From contig JAJYOI010000006.1 in NCBI GenBank assembly GCA_021796275.1, forward strand, positions 1 through 61,697: a DNA stretch of 61,697 nt, in the 5' to 3' direction. This stretch comes from Bacteroidota bacterium (GTDB lineage: Bacteria > Bacteroidota > Ignavibacteria > UBA10030 > UBA8401). Position numbers and translations under genes: made by a program. The notes beneath the pieces were generated by a model that saw only the letters and a program-made list of their open reading frames with translations, ran no database searches and was not told the DNA's origin. Positions 41,757 to 51,568 of the stretch are shown piece by piece (the stretch's first letter is position 1; the number at the start of each line of letters is the position of its first letter).

Positions 41757-42074
41757 ATGGCAATCAAGTCACTTGAAATAACGACGCTTGAATCTAAAGC
41801 GGCAAATGTGTACGAGGCAATTGTTGTCTTGTCAAAACGGGCGCGTCAAATTAACGAGGAAATCAAGTTGGAGTTCAACCAACGCCTCGAGACTATCGTG
41901 ACGCTTCCTGTCGAAAGCACGAACGAAGACGAAGAGACGGAGATGAATCCGGATCAACTGCGCATCAGCTTGGAATTCGAGAAGCATCCGAAGCCGACCG
42001 AAACTGCCATTGACGAGCTGTTGAACGACAAGCTCGAATTCCGTTACAAAGAACCGGAAGATGAAAAAGAGTAG
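41757..42074 (+). CDS. rpoZ: RNA polymerase omega subunit
   Basis: The 105-residue protein matches the omega fold: SKAANVYEAIVVLSKRARQINEE is the conserved helix pair that clamps beta-prime. The C-terminal half is acidic and variable, with the FEKHPKPTETAIDELLNDKLEF end seen in Bacteroidota/Chlorobi-type omega proteins. Omega supports RNA polymerase assembly. It is the third gene of the yicC operon and is followed by a strong hairpin. Confidence 0.85.
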   Translation: MAIKSLEITTLESKAANVYEAIVVLSKRARQINEEIKLEFNQRLETIVTLPVESTNEDEETEMNPDQLRISLEFEKHPKPTETAIDELLNDKLEFRYKEPEDEKE

Positions 42075-42122
42075 TTCCCCGTAACTTCTCATCATTCCTT
42101 CACACTATATTTTTCAAACAGT

Positions 42123-42153
42123 AACCCTGCATGCCGAACGGCGTTGCAGGGTT
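42123..42153 (+). terminator. hairpin between rpoZ and coaBC
   Basis: AACCCTGCA and TGCAGGGTT are 9-bp arms, and an inner GCCG-AA-CGGC extends the stem. Only a weak T-rich stretch (CTTCATC) follows. It overlaps the ORF-track extension of coaBC, supporting the later coaBC start. Confidence 0.65.
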
Positions 42154-42208
42154 CTTCATCATTGAATATTCGCCGCAGCACAAACGGCATAATATTCTGG
42201 AAGTGAAC

Positions 42209-43459
42209 ATGGCGCAGAAGACGACAGAAAGAAAAATACTCGTGGGAATCAGCGGGGGAATTTCTGTTTACAAAATGTGCACTGTGGTGCGCCTGTTAAA
42301 AAAATCGGGGGCTCGCGTGCGCGTTGTGATGACACGCTCTGCAACACAGTTTGTCACCCCGCTCACTTTTTCAACCCTTTCACAAGAAGAAGTAAGTGTG
42401 TCGCTCTGGCCCGGCGATGCACATTCTTCTACCGATCTCGGCGTCAAACACATTGATCTCGGCTTATGGGCTGACGCGATGGTGATCGCGCCTGCAACGG
42501 CAAATACCATCTCAAAAATTGCCTACGGTATGGCTGACGACATTCTTACGTCCACGGTTCTCGCTCTGCGATGCCCGCTTATTATTGCACCGGCAATGGA
42601 TGTTGATATGTATCTGAATTCTGCTACGCAGAAAAATTTGTCAGCACTGCGCGAACGCGGATATTTCATTCTCCCGCCGGACGAAGGGGAATTAGCGAGC
42701 GGACTTGTCGGACCGGGGCGGCTTCCCGAGCCGGAAAAAATAGTTTCGTTTGTCGAAGAAGTGTTGAAGAAAATTCCGCGCGATTTAACTGAAAAAAAAA
42801 TTCTTATTACAGCCGGACCGACATACGAACCGATTGACCCGGTACGATTCATCGGAAACCGTTCATCCGGCAAAATGGGATTTGCGCTCGCAAACGCGGC
42901 CGCATTGCGCGGCGCAGAAGTTACACTGATTGCCGGACCTGTTTCTTTGCAAACGCCGAAAAATGTCAATCGCATCAATGTAGAAACCGCAGAAGAAATG
43001 AAGCGCGCTGTACTCTCTCATTCGAAAAAAGCCGACGCCGTCATTATGGCAGCTGCAATTGCCGATTATACGCCCGCACATCCGGCAGCTCAGAAAATCA
43101 AAAAAAGCGGTGAGGCACAAAAAGGTTTGACGCTTGAAATGAAAGAAACGACAGATATTTTGAAAGAACTCGGAGCGCAACACAACGGCGCCCTGCTTGT
43201 CGGCTTTGCATTAGAAACGAATAACGAAATAAAAAATGCTATGGAGAAACTTCGCTCAAAAAATCTCGACTATATTGTTCTCAACAGCACACGGAATGAA
43301 GGCGCAGCGTTCGGCAGCGACACAAATATTGTGACGATCATCGGAAAAAACGGAGCGAAAGAAAAGCTGCCCAAAATGCCGAAGTTCGATGTTGCAACGG
43401 AAATTTTGCATCGCATCAGTAAAAAACTTGCGGCGAAATCAAAGAAGACAGCACGGTAA
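42209..43459 (+). CDS. coaBC: bifunctional phosphopantothenoylcysteine decarboxylase/synthetase
   Basis: The start at 42209 follows GGAAGTG; the ORF-track start at 42131 lies in the terminator hairpin. The 416-residue enzyme makes 4'-phosphopantetheine for coenzyme A. The N-terminal flavoprotein domain has GISGGISVYK, KHIDLGLWADAMVIAPATAN and PAMDVDMY. The C-terminal synthetase domain begins ILITAGPTYEPIDPVRFIGN and contains GFALETNNEI. Both halves look complete. Confidence 0.95.
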   Translation: MAQKTTERKILVGISGGISVYKMCTVVRLLKKSGARVRVVMTRSATQFVTPLTFSTLSQEEVSVSLWPGDAHSSTDLGVKHIDLGLWADAMVIAPATANTISKIAYGMADDILTSTVLALRCPLIIAPAMDVDMYLNSATQKNLSALRERGYFILPPDEGELASGLVGPGRLPEPEKIVSFVEEVLKKIPRDLTEKKILITAGPTYEPIDPVRFIGNRSSGKMGFALANAAALRGAEVTLIAGPVSLQTPKNVNRINVETAEEMKRAVLSHSKKADAVIMAAAIADYTPAHPAAQKIKKSGEAQKGLTLEMKETTDILKELGAQHNGALLVGFALETNNEIKNAMEKLRSKNLDYIVLNSTRNEGAAFGSDTNIVTIIGKNGAKEKLPKMPKFDVATEILHRISKKLAAKSKKTAR

Positions 43460-43473
43460 AAATTTCAGCATTC

Positions 43474-44205
43474 ATGTCCGATCAGAAAAGTTCAGAAGTT
43501 TACCAAGTTCTTTCTAACATTCAGAAATTCTTTATGCAGGAAACAGATCTTTTCGGCAACGTCATTTATCCTTCAGAATCGGGAAAAGGAAAAAAGACAA
43601 GCGAACCATCGGGCGCGGAATATCCGAATGAACCATGGACGTCTGCAGGAACACTTGACAATTTGAATGCCCAGATTTGTGAATGCCAGAAATGTCCACT
43701 GGGAGCAACACGCACGAAATTTGTTTTCGGCGTCGGCAATCCTCACGCCGATATCGTTCTAATCGGAGAAGCACCGGGCGCTGACGAAGATGCGCAAGGC
43801 GAGCCGTTCGTCGGCAGAGCCGGCCAACTGCTGAACAAAATTCTTGAAGCGATTCACTTTAAGCGCGAAGAAGTATTTATCTGCAATATCCTCAAATGCC
43901 GTCCGCCGAATAACCGCGACCCGCAGCCGGAAGAAGTCGAACAATGCGAGCCATATCTGTGGAAACAGCTTGAGATCATCAAACCGAAAATAATTTTGTG
44001 CCTCGGCAGAATTTCTGCGCAGACATTATTGAAAACGACCGATTCACTGACAAAGCTTCGTGAAAGAGTTCACGACTACCGCGGCATTCCGTTGATGGTA
44101 ACGTTCCATCCGGCGGCTCTTTTGAGAAATCCGAACTGGAAACGACCGACGTGGGAAGACGTGCAGAAACTGAGAAAGATGTACGACGAGATGAAAGCGC
44201 AATGA
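43474..44205 (+). CDS. udg: uracil-DNA glycosylase, family 4 (4Fe-4S)
   Basis: The 243-residue enzyme removes uracil from DNA. It carries [11 protein letters not shown] with two cluster cysteines, the active-site GEAPGADED and FVGRAGQLL. Further cysteines are in [18 protein letters not shown], and the HPAALLRNP motif follows. The first 60 residues are a variable extension. It starts 14 bp after coaBC and overlaps the radical SAM gene by 4 bp. Confidence 0.93.
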   Translation: MSDQKSSEVYQVLSNIQKFFMQETDLFGNVIYPSESGKGKKTSEPSGAEYPNEPWTSAGTLDNLNAQICECQKCPLGATRTKFVFGVGNPHADIVLIGEAPGADEDAQGEPFVGRAGQLLNKILEAIHFKREEVFICNILKCRPPNNRDPQPEEVEQCEPYLWKQLEIIKPKIILCLGRISAQTLLKTTDSLTKLRERVHDYRGIPLMVTFHPAALLRNPNWKRPTWEDVQKLRKMYDEMKAQ

Positions 44206-45671
44206 GCAATTACGGCACACACACCAACGATGAATTCGATGTTGTTCTTGCTTATCCGGCAGAGCGGAACAATTTATTCGATCAAATGCTTCCCCTCGGA
44301 CTTGCCAGCATTGCTGCAGTGGCGGAACAACATGACTATCGTGTTAAAATTCTTGATTTCCAATTTTACAAAAACGATTTTCAGCACGACCTTCTGCGGT
44401 GGAATCCAAAAATCATCGGCATTGGCGGAACAACTCCGACCAGAAAAGAAAGCTTTCGCATTGCGAACGCGGCGAAAAATGTATTGCCTGAAGTCCCTGT
44501 TGTGTACGGCGGTGTTCACGCAACGTTTACTGCGGAAGATACTCTGCGCCATGTTTCATCTATTGACTATGTTGTTCAAGGTGAAGGCGAATACACGTTC
44601 CTTTCATTATGCCACAAGTTCGTCCGCAATACCAACCTCGACCTTACGACTCTCAACGGTCTCGCATTTCGCAGCGACGAAACAATAATCAGTAATGCGC
44701 CGGAACGCATTGATGATTTGGATGCTCTGCCAATGCCCGCACGCCATTTGTTCGAAAATGATTACAAGATGTCAATTGATTTTTTAGGACTTGACGCAGA
44801 TTTCCTGATGACGTCGCGCGGCTGCCCTGTGATGTGCACCTTTTGTTCCGCATCGCGGATGTTTCCCGGCGGCGTCCGGCTGAGGAGTATGAAGCTTGTT
44901 CAGGAAGAATTGGAATATGTACTTTCCAGAAAGCCGATACGCGCACTTAAAATTTTTGACAGCACCTTTACCGCGAACCGCGAACATGTGCTTGAATTCT
45001 GTGCAATGATCAAGCCATACAATCTTTTGTGGGAATGCGAAGTTCGCGCCGATACCGTTGACCGCGAATTACTCGCCATTATGAAAGATGCCGGCTGCTT
45101 CTATGTGGATATCGGAATGGAAACGTCGAACGAACGATTGCTGAAGAGCATCGCCAAAAAAATCACTGTGCCCCAAGTGGAAAATGTTCTGCGCTGGTGC
45201 CGGGAATTGGGAATACGAACCAAATTGTTCTTTATCTACGGACATCTCGGCGAAACATATGAAGAATGCAAGAATGACATGACATACGTGAAGAAGCACA
45301 GAAAAGAAATTAATGTGTTTGCAAATTCGGTCGGGCTGCGCGTCTATCCCGGCACATCGCTGGAGAAGAGAATGAAATCTGCGGGAATGCTTCCTGCAAA
45401 ATTCTCATGGGCGCAATTCACGCGGCCAAAAAGAAATCTTCTCTTGATGGAAATGGGGGATGTTCTTATTTTGGAACAACAGCACCTGTCGATCATCAGA
45501 CTTCTTGGCATTTCATTGCGTCTCGATTTGCAACTAACAAATCTGTCGACGGAATATGTGCGGCGCTTTTTTGTCAATCTTGTGAAAACATTGTACCGGT
45601 CAACCGTACAGCCGCTGCGCTGGGTGCGTCAGACCGCCGTACGAAGTTTTTCTACGATCCGGGTCTTTTAA
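44202..45671 (+). CDS. cobalamin-binding radical SAM protein
   Basis: The start at 44202 (ATGA overlap with udg) gives 489 residues. A B12-binding-like N-terminal domain (FDVVLAYPAERNN, VVYGGVHATFTAED) is followed by the radical SAM site TSRGCPVMCTFCSA, a CxxxCxxC triad. The rest contains VDIGMETSNERLLKSI and a C-terminal helical region. The reaction is unknown; relatives act in tRNA, lipid or antibiotic chemistry. Confidence 0.88.
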   Translation: MSNYGTHTNDEFDVVLAYPAERNNLFDQMLPLGLASIAAVAEQHDYRVKILDFQFYKNDFQHDLLRWNPKIIGIGGTTPTRKESFRIANAAKNVLPEVPVVYGGVHATFTAEDTLRHVSSIDYVVQGEGEYTFLSLCHKFVRNTNLDLTTLNGLAFRSDETIISNAPERIDDLDALPMPARHLFENDYKMSIDFLGLDADFLMTSRGCPVMCTFCSASRMFPGGVRLRSMKLVQEELEYVLSRKPIRALKIFDSTFTANREHVLEFCAMIKPYNLLWECEVRADTVDRELLAIMKDAGCFYVDIGMETSNERLLKSIAKKITVPQVENVLRWCRELGIRTKLFFIYGHLGETYEECKNDMTYVKKHRKEINVFANSVGLRVYPGTSLEKRMKSAGMLPAKFSWAQFTRPKRNLLLMEMGDVLILEQQHLSIIRLLGISLRLDLQLTNLSTEYVRRFFVNLVKTLYRSTVQPLRWVRQTAVRSFSTIRVF

Positions 45672-45685
45672 AATCTGAGTTGCGT

Positions 45686-47113
45686 ATGGCAGAAACATCA
45701 CGAAATACAAACGGTAATTTTATAGCAACAGGCGAAGGCCGCGTTCCACCGCAGGCGGTGGATATTGAAATGGCAGTGCTTGGCGCAATGCTGTTGGAAA
45801 AAGAAGCGATTTCCAAAACGGTGGAAATTCTGGACGATACCGCATTTTATAAACCCGCGCATCAGGAAATTTTTCAGGGAATGATAGCACTGTTCGAACG
45901 CAATGAAGCCGTTGATTCCATCACGCTTGTTGAAGAGCTTCGCCGCCGTGGAAAGCTCGATCAGGTCGGCGGACCGGTGTACATTTCCGAGCTCACAATG
46001 CGCGTAGCGTCTGCTGCCAATGTGGAATACCATGCAAAGATCATTCTCGAAAAAGCTCTTCTGCGCGGACTTATCACTGCAAGCACTGAAGTAAGCAGCC
46101 GCGCGTACAACGATGCCGAAGATGCGCTCGATTTATTGGATGAAGCCGAGCAAAAAATTTTCCAGATTTCGGAGAAGCGGCTGAAGAAAAGTTTCGTTGC
46201 CATGGGCGACGCGGTGTTTACTACAATGGAAATGCTCGAAAGCATCCACGGCAAACACAGCGGCGTTACCGGCGCTCCTTCGGGATTTTCTTCTCTTGAT
46301 AATTTGACCGGCGGATTTCAACCTTCCGATCTTATTATTGTTGCCGGGCGGCCAAGCATGGGAAAAACCGCGTTCGTTCTTTCGGTCGCACGAAATGCGG
46401 CAATTGACCACGAAGTTCCTGTCGGATTTTTCAGCCTTGAAATGTCTGCACAACAATTGGTTCTTCGCTTGATTTGCGCGGAAGCGCGCGTTGATGCACA
46501 GAGCGTTCGCACGGGCCGCTTGCCGGAAGGCCAATGGAGGCAGCTCAGCACGCGCATCGGAAAATTGCATGCGGCGAAAATTTTTATTGACGATACACCC
46601 GCCCTTGGCATTCTTGAACTTCGTGCGAAAGCGCGCCGGCTGAAAGTTGAGCACAATGTCGGCATGATCATCGTTGATTATTTACAGTTAATGCAAGGGC
46701 CAAAATCTGCACAGAGCCGCGAGCAGGAAATTTCACAAATCTCGCGTTCGTTAAAAGCGCTCGCAAAGGAATTGAACATTCCGGTGCTTGCGCTGTCACA
46801 GTTGAATCGTGCTGTTGAAGCGCGCGGCGACAAAGTGCCGATGCTCGCCGACTTGCGCGAGTCCGGCGCAATCGAGCAGGATGCCGACGTGGTACTCTTC
46901 GTTCATCGTCCGGAAAAATATAATATTCTGGAAAAAGGAGGAAAATCAACCGAAGGTATCGCTGAAATTATTGTCGGCAAACAACGCAACGGGCCAACCG
47001 GCGACTTGCAGCTTGCATTCGTCAAGGAATATGCGCGATTCGAAAATCTTGCCATGCCGACATTCGACGAATATGCGCCGCCGGCTTCAACGCCAACGGA
47101 CGTGCCTTTCTAA
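45686..47113 (+). CDS. dnaB: replicative DNA helicase DnaB
   Basis: The start at 45686 gives 475 residues; the ORF-track start overlaps the radical SAM gene. The N-terminal DnaB domain begins VPPQAVDIEMAVLGAMLLEKEA. The RecA-like ATPase has Walker A GRPSMGKTAF and IIVDYLQLM. The arginine-rich loops and QLNRAVEARGDKVPMLADLRESGAIEQDAD complete the core. No intein is present. It unwinds DNA at the fork. Confidence 0.96.
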   Translation: MAETSRNTNGNFIATGEGRVPPQAVDIEMAVLGAMLLEKEAISKTVEILDDTAFYKPAHQEIFQGMIALFERNEAVDSITLVEELRRRGKLDQVGGPVYISELTMRVASAANVEYHAKIILEKALLRGLITASTEVSSRAYNDAEDALDLLDEAEQKIFQISEKRLKKSFVAMGDAVFTTMEMLESIHGKHSGVTGAPSGFSSLDNLTGGFQPSDLIIVAGRPSMGKTAFVLSVARNAAIDHEVPVGFFSLEMSAQQLVLRLICAEARVDAQSVRTGRLPEGQWRQLSTRIGKLHAAKIFIDDTPALGILELRAKARRLKVEHNVGMIIVDYLQLMQGPKSAQSREQEISQISRSLKALAKELNIPVLALSQLNRAVEARGDKVPMLADLRESGAIEQDADVVLFVHRPEKYNILEKGGKSTEGIAEIIVGKQRNGPTGDLQLAFVKEYARFENLAMPTFDEYAPPASTPTDVPF

Positions 47114-47134
47114 AATGAAATAACAAAAGTAAAA

Positions 47135-47163
47135 ACTAGTCCGCCAGAAGGCGGCGGACTAGT
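47135..47163 (+). terminator. 11-bp hairpin after dnaB
   Basis: ACTAGTCCGCC and GGCGGACTAGT are perfect arms around AGAAGGC. No clear T-run follows, so termination efficiency is uncertain. Confidence 0.6.
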
Positions 47164-47197
47164 ACACACAACCGAAAAAACTCTTGAAAGGAAAATT

Positions 47198-48103
47198 ATG
47201 AACCGCCGGGATTTCATTAACAAAACAGCGCTTTCCGCATTTGTGCCGCTGCTTCCATTTATGCGGAAAGGATCTCCGATTAAAAAATTTCTCACTCTTG
47301 GTGACGATGCAGATGAAGAAATCTGCAAGCAAAAATTTGACCTTGCGGTTTCGGAAGAGTTGGTGGACAAACCGATCAATGAGGTCATTGTGGCGATGGG
47401 AAAATCCTTCATCGGCACCGAGTACGGCGCGCATGTGCTCGAAGAACCGGGACCGGAACACCTTGTCATCAATATGCGCGCATTGGACTGTGTTTCGTTC
47501 TACGAAAATTCCCTCGTACTCGCACGCTGCATTAAAATGAAAAAATTCACCTTCGACGATTACAAGGCGCAGCTTCAGTTTATTCGTTACCGCCACGGCA
47601 TCATCAACGGCTACACGAGCCGATTGCACTACACGACCGATTACTGGTACGACAATGAGAAAAAAGGCGTGCTGAAAATTGCGACGGAAAATTTATTCGG
47701 GAAAGAAAATCTCGAACCGATTCCAAAACCGATCAATTTCATGACAACTCACCGCGATCTGTACAAACAATTAGCGAACGATCAGTTCTATGAAATTATC
47801 AAGAAGCAGGAAGACGCCATTAATTCGCGCGACATGTATTTCATGCCGAAAGGAAATCTTCACATGTTCGAAGACAAAATTCCCACGGGAAGCCTCATCG
47901 GCATTGCAACAAATATTCCCGGCATGGATATTAAACACACGGGCATTGCCGTGCGAATGGATGACGGCACACTGCACTTCATGCACGCGCCGAATGTCGG
48001 CTATAAAGTGCAAATCACTGAAGGACCACTGCATGAGTATCTCGAAAAGTTTTCGAACGATACCGGCATTATTGTTGCAGAAGCGCTGGAGCCGAAGAAG
48101 TAA
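47198..48103 (+). CDS. DUF1460 protein, amidase/NlpC-P60-like
   Basis: The 301-residue protein has a twin-arginine-like start (MNRRDFINKTALSAFVPLL). The DUF1460 blocks ALDCVSFYENSLVLAR with the likely catalytic cysteine, TSRLHYTTDYWYDN and PTGSLIGIATNIPGMDIKHTGIAV with the likely histidine follow. Family members hydrolyse peptidoglycan fragments in the periplasm. AAAGGAAAA precedes the start. Confidence 0.82.
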   Translation: MNRRDFINKTALSAFVPLLPFMRKGSPIKKFLTLGDDADEEICKQKFDLAVSEELVDKPINEVIVAMGKSFIGTEYGAHVLEEPGPEHLVINMRALDCVSFYENSLVLARCIKMKKFTFDDYKAQLQFIRYRHGIINGYTSRLHYTTDYWYDNEKKGVLKIATENLFGKENLEPIPKPINFMTTHRDLYKQLANDQFYEIIKKQEDAINSRDMYFMPKGNLHMFEDKIPTGSLIGIATNIPGMDIKHTGIAVRMDDGTLHFMHAPNVGYKVQITEGPLHEYLEKFSNDTGIIVAEALEPKK

Positions 48104-48131
48104 TCCGCACATTTCAAATCAATCTCACAGT

Positions 48132-48156
48132 GGCGGCATTATGCCGCCGCTTTTTT
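48132..48156 (+). terminator. intrinsic terminator after the DUF1460 gene
   Basis: GGCGGCAT-T-ATGCCGCC followed by GC and six Ts lies between the convergent DUF1460 gene and nfo. Confidence 0.82.
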
Positions 48157-48157
48157 A

Positions 48158-49024
48158 TCACTTGGTAATCAATCCTTTCAGCACATTCATATTTTCCACA
48201 TCTTCGTGAAGGTCTTCGCTCTTCGGCGTTTCAAGAATTTTAGGAATAGCGGCAAACCGCTGATCATTCATTAACAATCCAAATCCCGTCAATCCGATCA
48301 TTCCTTTGCCGATGTGTTCGTGGCGGTCCACATGTGAACCGAGTCCTTTCTTCGAATCGTTGACATGGAAAGCGGCAATCCTGTTCAACCCGACAATCTC
48401 ATCAAATTCCTGAAATGTTTTTTCATATCCCTCGCCGGTTCCGATGTTATAGCCGGCGGCAAAAATATGGCAGGTGTCAATGCAGACCGCCATGCGCTGC
48501 GGTTCGTCAACACCGCGGATAATTTCTGCAAGATGTTCAAATTTGTAACCGACTGCCGTTCCCTGTCCTGCAGTCGCTTCGACAACGCTGAGCGTGTGAA
48601 ATCCTTTTGTCTTTTCATGTGCGATATTCAGGCTCTCGATAATTTTTTTGATGCCGTCACTTTCACCAGCGCCGCCGTGCGCACCGGGATGAAAATTGAG
48701 AAGCTGAATTCCTAACTGCTCACAGCGGTTGAGTTCATCAATGAATGCTTCACGGGATTTTTTTAGAATTTCGGAATTGACGGCGCAGAGATTGATGAGA
48801 TATGAATCGTGTGCAACTACCGGCGCAATCCTTGCTTCGGAAATTTTCCTTTTGTAGCTTTGAATGTCATTGCTGTCAAGCGGCTTTGCGCGCCACTGAT
48901 TGTTGTTCTTCGTGAATACTTGCAGTGCCGTGCATCCGATTGATGTTGCGCGGTCAACTGCCGTGTGCACACCGCCGCTGATAGACATGTGGGCACCGAG
49001 CAAAATTGTAGTATCTGTATTCAT
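48158..49024 (-). CDS. nfo: deoxyribonuclease IV (AP endonuclease)
   Basis: The 288-residue enzyme cuts DNA 5' to abasic sites. It carries the trinuclear zinc motifs of the Nfo TIM barrel: LGAHMSISGG, NFHPGAHGGAGES, VVEATAGQG, CIDTCHIFAAGYN, HVNDSKKGLGSHVDRHEHIG and ILETPKSE. Together with tag and udg it makes this window rich in base-excision repair genes. Confidence 0.95.
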   Translation of the reverse strand: MNTDTTILLGAHMSISGGVHTAVDRATSIGCTALQVFTKNNNQWRAKPLDSNDIQSYKRKISEARIAPVVAHDSYLINLCAVNSEILKKSREAFIDELNRCEQLGIQLLNFHPGAHGGAGESDGIKKIIESLNIAHEKTKGFHTLSVVEATAGQGTAVGYKFEHLAEIIRGVDEPQRMAVCIDTCHIFAAGYNIGTGEGYEKTFQEFDEIVGLNRIAAFHVNDSKKGLGSHVDRHEHIGKGMIGLTGFGLLMNDQRFAAIPKILETPKSEDLHEDVENMNVLKGLITK

Positions 49025-49105
49025 GGTGACTGCTGAAGTTAAAGATTAAAAATGAAAAAGTAAAAATTGTAACACACCTGTTTGTTTTTCTGTCGCAAAT
49101 TTCTC

Positions 49106-50287
49106 ATGCAGCCGCTTATTCCTCTGATAAAGAAAAAAAAGAAGCTCGTCGTCGGTTTGATGTCCGGTACATCAGCGGATTCGATTGATGCTGTGCTGGT
49201 GGACATCTCCGGCGCAGGAATATCAACACGATTCAGGCAGCGGGCGTTCGCTTCATTTCCTTATCCGAAAGGATTCCGGGAATTTGTCCTGCACAATTCG
49301 CTTCCCGGTTCCGGCAGCGTCGAAACGATTTCCACGCTGAACATTCTTCTCGCACAATTTTTTGCCGACGCGGTCAAAGCCGTTGCAAAGAAAGCACATC
49401 TTTCTCTTTCAAAGATTGATCTCATCGGTTCGCACGGACAAACGGTGCATCACCTTCCTTCGCCGCAGAGGCTCTTCGGCAAAAAAGTCCGCTCAACATT
49501 GCAGCTCGGCGATCCTTCAACAATTGCCAAACTGACAGGCATCGTCACCGTCGGCGATTTCCGCACTGCCGACATGGCGCTCGGCGGACAAGGCGCGCCG
49601 CTGGTTCCCTATTTTGATTTCGTGGCATTTCGTTCCGCGGCGAAACATCGTGCGCTTTTGAACATCGGTGGTATTGCTAACATCACCGTCCTTCCGAAGA
49701 ATTGCACGGTGCACGATGTGCGCGCGTTCGATACCGGTCCCGGCAATATGCTTGTTGATGCGCTGATGAAAAAATTGTACAACAAAGAGTTTGACCGCGG
49801 CGGCGGCATCGCGCTCAGAGGGGAAATTTTGCCGGAGCTTATTACTGCAATGTTCCGCGACCCGTACTTTGCGGTGAAACCGCCGAAGTCAACAGGACGC
49901 GAACTGTTCGGCGAAAAATTTATCGAAAAAATCCTGAAAAATTCCCGTGGCGCACGCACACGGGACATCATTGCAACGGTGACGGAATTTACGCCGTTGT
50001 CGGTGTACCAACAATACATGCGTTTTCTTCACAAGAAATTTTCCATTGATGAGTTAATCGTCAGCGGAGGAGGAGCGCATAATGCATTCATGATGGAAGC
50101 GCTGAAGCGCTATTTCGCACCGGCACACGTCATGACAAGCGGCGCGCTCGGCATTTCTTCCGATGCAAAAGAAGCGATCTGCTTTGCGCTTCTTGCCAAC
50201 GAAACAATTGCCGGTAACCCCTCAAACATTCCCGCGGTGACCGGAGCTTCGCATCCGGCAGTGTTGGGAAAAATTTGTTTGCCATGA
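49106..50287 (+). CDS. anmK: anhydro-N-acetylmuramic acid kinase
   Basis: From the ATG at 49106 the enzyme has 393 residues; the track start at 49082 is less likely and no strong ribosome site is seen. It phosphorylates anhydroMurNAc during cell-wall recycling. Motifs are VVGLMSGTSADSIDAV, IGSHGQTVHH, VGDFRTADMALGGQGAPLVPYFD, LNIGGIANIT, FDTGPGNMLVDA and VSGGGAHN. Confidence 0.94.
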   Translation: MQPLIPLIKKKKKLVVGLMSGTSADSIDAVLVDISGAGISTRFRQRAFASFPYPKGFREFVLHNSLPGSGSVETISTLNILLAQFFADAVKAVAKKAHLSLSKIDLIGSHGQTVHHLPSPQRLFGKKVRSTLQLGDPSTIAKLTGIVTVGDFRTADMALGGQGAPLVPYFDFVAFRSAAKHRALLNIGGIANITVLPKNCTVHDVRAFDTGPGNMLVDALMKKLYNKEFDRGGGIALRGEILPELITAMFRDPYFAVKPPKSTGRELFGEKFIEKILKNSRGARTRDIIATVTEFTPLSVYQQYMRFLHKKFSIDELIVSGGGAHNAFMMEALKRYFAPAHVMTSGALGISSDAKEAICFALLANETIAGNPSNIPAVTGASHPAVLGKICLP

Positions 50288-50318
50288 AATCTTGACAAGG
50301 TTGGGAGAGAAAAACATT

Positions 50319-50783
50319 ATGAACATCACAATTCGCCCAGCACAAATTCCCGATAAAATTATTATCGCGGATTTCAATGCGGCAATCGGACGGGAAACTG
50401 AGCACATTGAACTCAACCGCGAACAGCTTGCCGCCGGCGTTGAAGCGCTGCTTTCCGATCCGTCAAAAGGGTTTTACGTTCTCGCAGAAGACGGCGGCCG
50501 TGTTGTTGGCCAAACAATGGTCACGTATGAATGGAGCGATTGGCGCAACGGAACATTCTGGTGGATTCAAAGCGTGTATGTTCATCCGGAATTCCGCAAG
50601 AGCGGAGTCTTCACCGAATTGTTCCGGCACATCGAGCGCGAAGCAAAAAAGCGCGGCGATGTTTGCGGTTTGCGCTTGTATGTTGAACGCCACAACACGC
50701 GCGCGCAGCAAATCTATGAACGGCTCGGCATGAAGAAAACAATCTACGACCAGTATGAAACCGATTTCGTGCTGCGCCGCTGA
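50319..50783 (+). CDS. GNAT-family acetyltransferase
   Basis: The start at 50319 follows GGGAGAG and gives 154 residues. The GNAT fold is visible: a beta4-alpha3 motif FWWIQSVYVHPEFRKSGVFTELF with the acetyl-CoA loop, then GLRLYVERHNTRAQQIYERLGMKKT. The substrate cannot be inferred. It follows anmK by about 30 bp, but a functional link is unproven. Confidence 0.88.
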   Translation: MNITIRPAQIPDKIIIADFNAAIGRETEHIELNREQLAAGVEALLSDPSKGFYVLAEDGGRVVGQTMVTYEWSDWRNGTFWWIQSVYVHPEFRKSGVFTELFRHIEREAKKRGDVCGLRLYVERHNTRAQQIYERLGMKKTIYDQYETDFVLRR

Positions 50784-50848
50784 AACGAGACCATTGCCTT
50801 TTCTTTTGCCTTCTTGTACTTTATCCCAGGAATAATTTTGCGGTGTGT

Positions 50849-51568
50849 ATGCGCATTCTCATTGTTGAAGACGAAAAAAAAGTTGGGAAGTTTCTTGCAA
50901 AGGGATTTCAGGCGGAATCATACGCTGTTGACATGGCAACAGACGGCGAAGAAGGTTCGCGCCTTGCATTAACAGAGCCGTACGACGCAATCATTCTTGA
51001 TGTTATGCTGCCGAAAAAGGACGGCTTTCATATTCTCAAAGAAATCCGCGAGGCAAAGATTTCAACGCCGGTGCTGATGCTGACATCGAAGGGCGACGTC
51101 GAGGACCGTGTTGAAGGATTGAACCTGGGCGCCGACGATTACCTGCCAAAGCCGTTCGCGTTTTCAGAAGTGCTGGCGCGAATCCGCGCAATTGTGCGGC
51201 GTTCATCGGCCGATATTCAATCATCGATGCTTGCGGTCGGCGACCTCACGATTGATTTGCTCAGTCGCAGGGTAACGCGCGCTTCAGTTGAAAACCCGCT
51301 CCAACGGAAAGAAATTCTTCTCACAAACAAAGAATTTCAACTGCTGGAATATCTTGTGCGCAATAAAGGCCGTGTTCTCTCCCGTATCATCCTCACCGAG
51401 CATGTATGGGACATGAACTTCGACAGCGAAACGAATATTGTTGATGTCATCATCAATCGCCTTCGCCGGAAAATTGACGACGACTTCACGTCAAAACTGA
51501 TTCATACCGTACGCGGTGTAGGATATGTTTTGAAAGAATCCGCAGATGGCACTCTCGAAGAAAATTAG
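50849..51568 (+). CDS. OmpR/CusR-type response regulator
   Basis: From ATG at 50849 the product has 239 residues. The receiver domain has ILIVEDE, the phospho-acceptor in IILDVMLPKKDG, LTSKG and DYLPKPFA. The C-terminal winged helix (LLTNKEFQLLEYLVRNKGRVLSR, VHTVRGVGYVL-like end) is of the OmpR type. It overlaps the kinase gene by 23 bp. A role in envelope or metal stress is likely given degP downstream. Confidence 0.92.
   Translation: MRILIVEDEKKVGKFLAKGFQAESYAVDMATDGEEGSRLALTEPYDAIILDVMLPKKDGFHILKEIREAKISTPVLMLTSKGDVEDRVEGLNLGADDYLPKPFAFSEVLARIRAIVRRSSADIQSSMLAVGDLTIDLLSRRVTRASVENPLQRKEILLTNKEFQLLEYLVRNKGRVLSRIILTEHVWDMNFDSETNIVDVIINRLRRKIDDDFTSKLIHTVRGVGYVLKESADGTLEEN

Noticed and set aside
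42131-42208. upstream extension of coaBC in the ORF track
   Set aside because: It reads through the rpoZ terminator hairpin and is not part of the family; the ATG at 42209 has a ribosome site.
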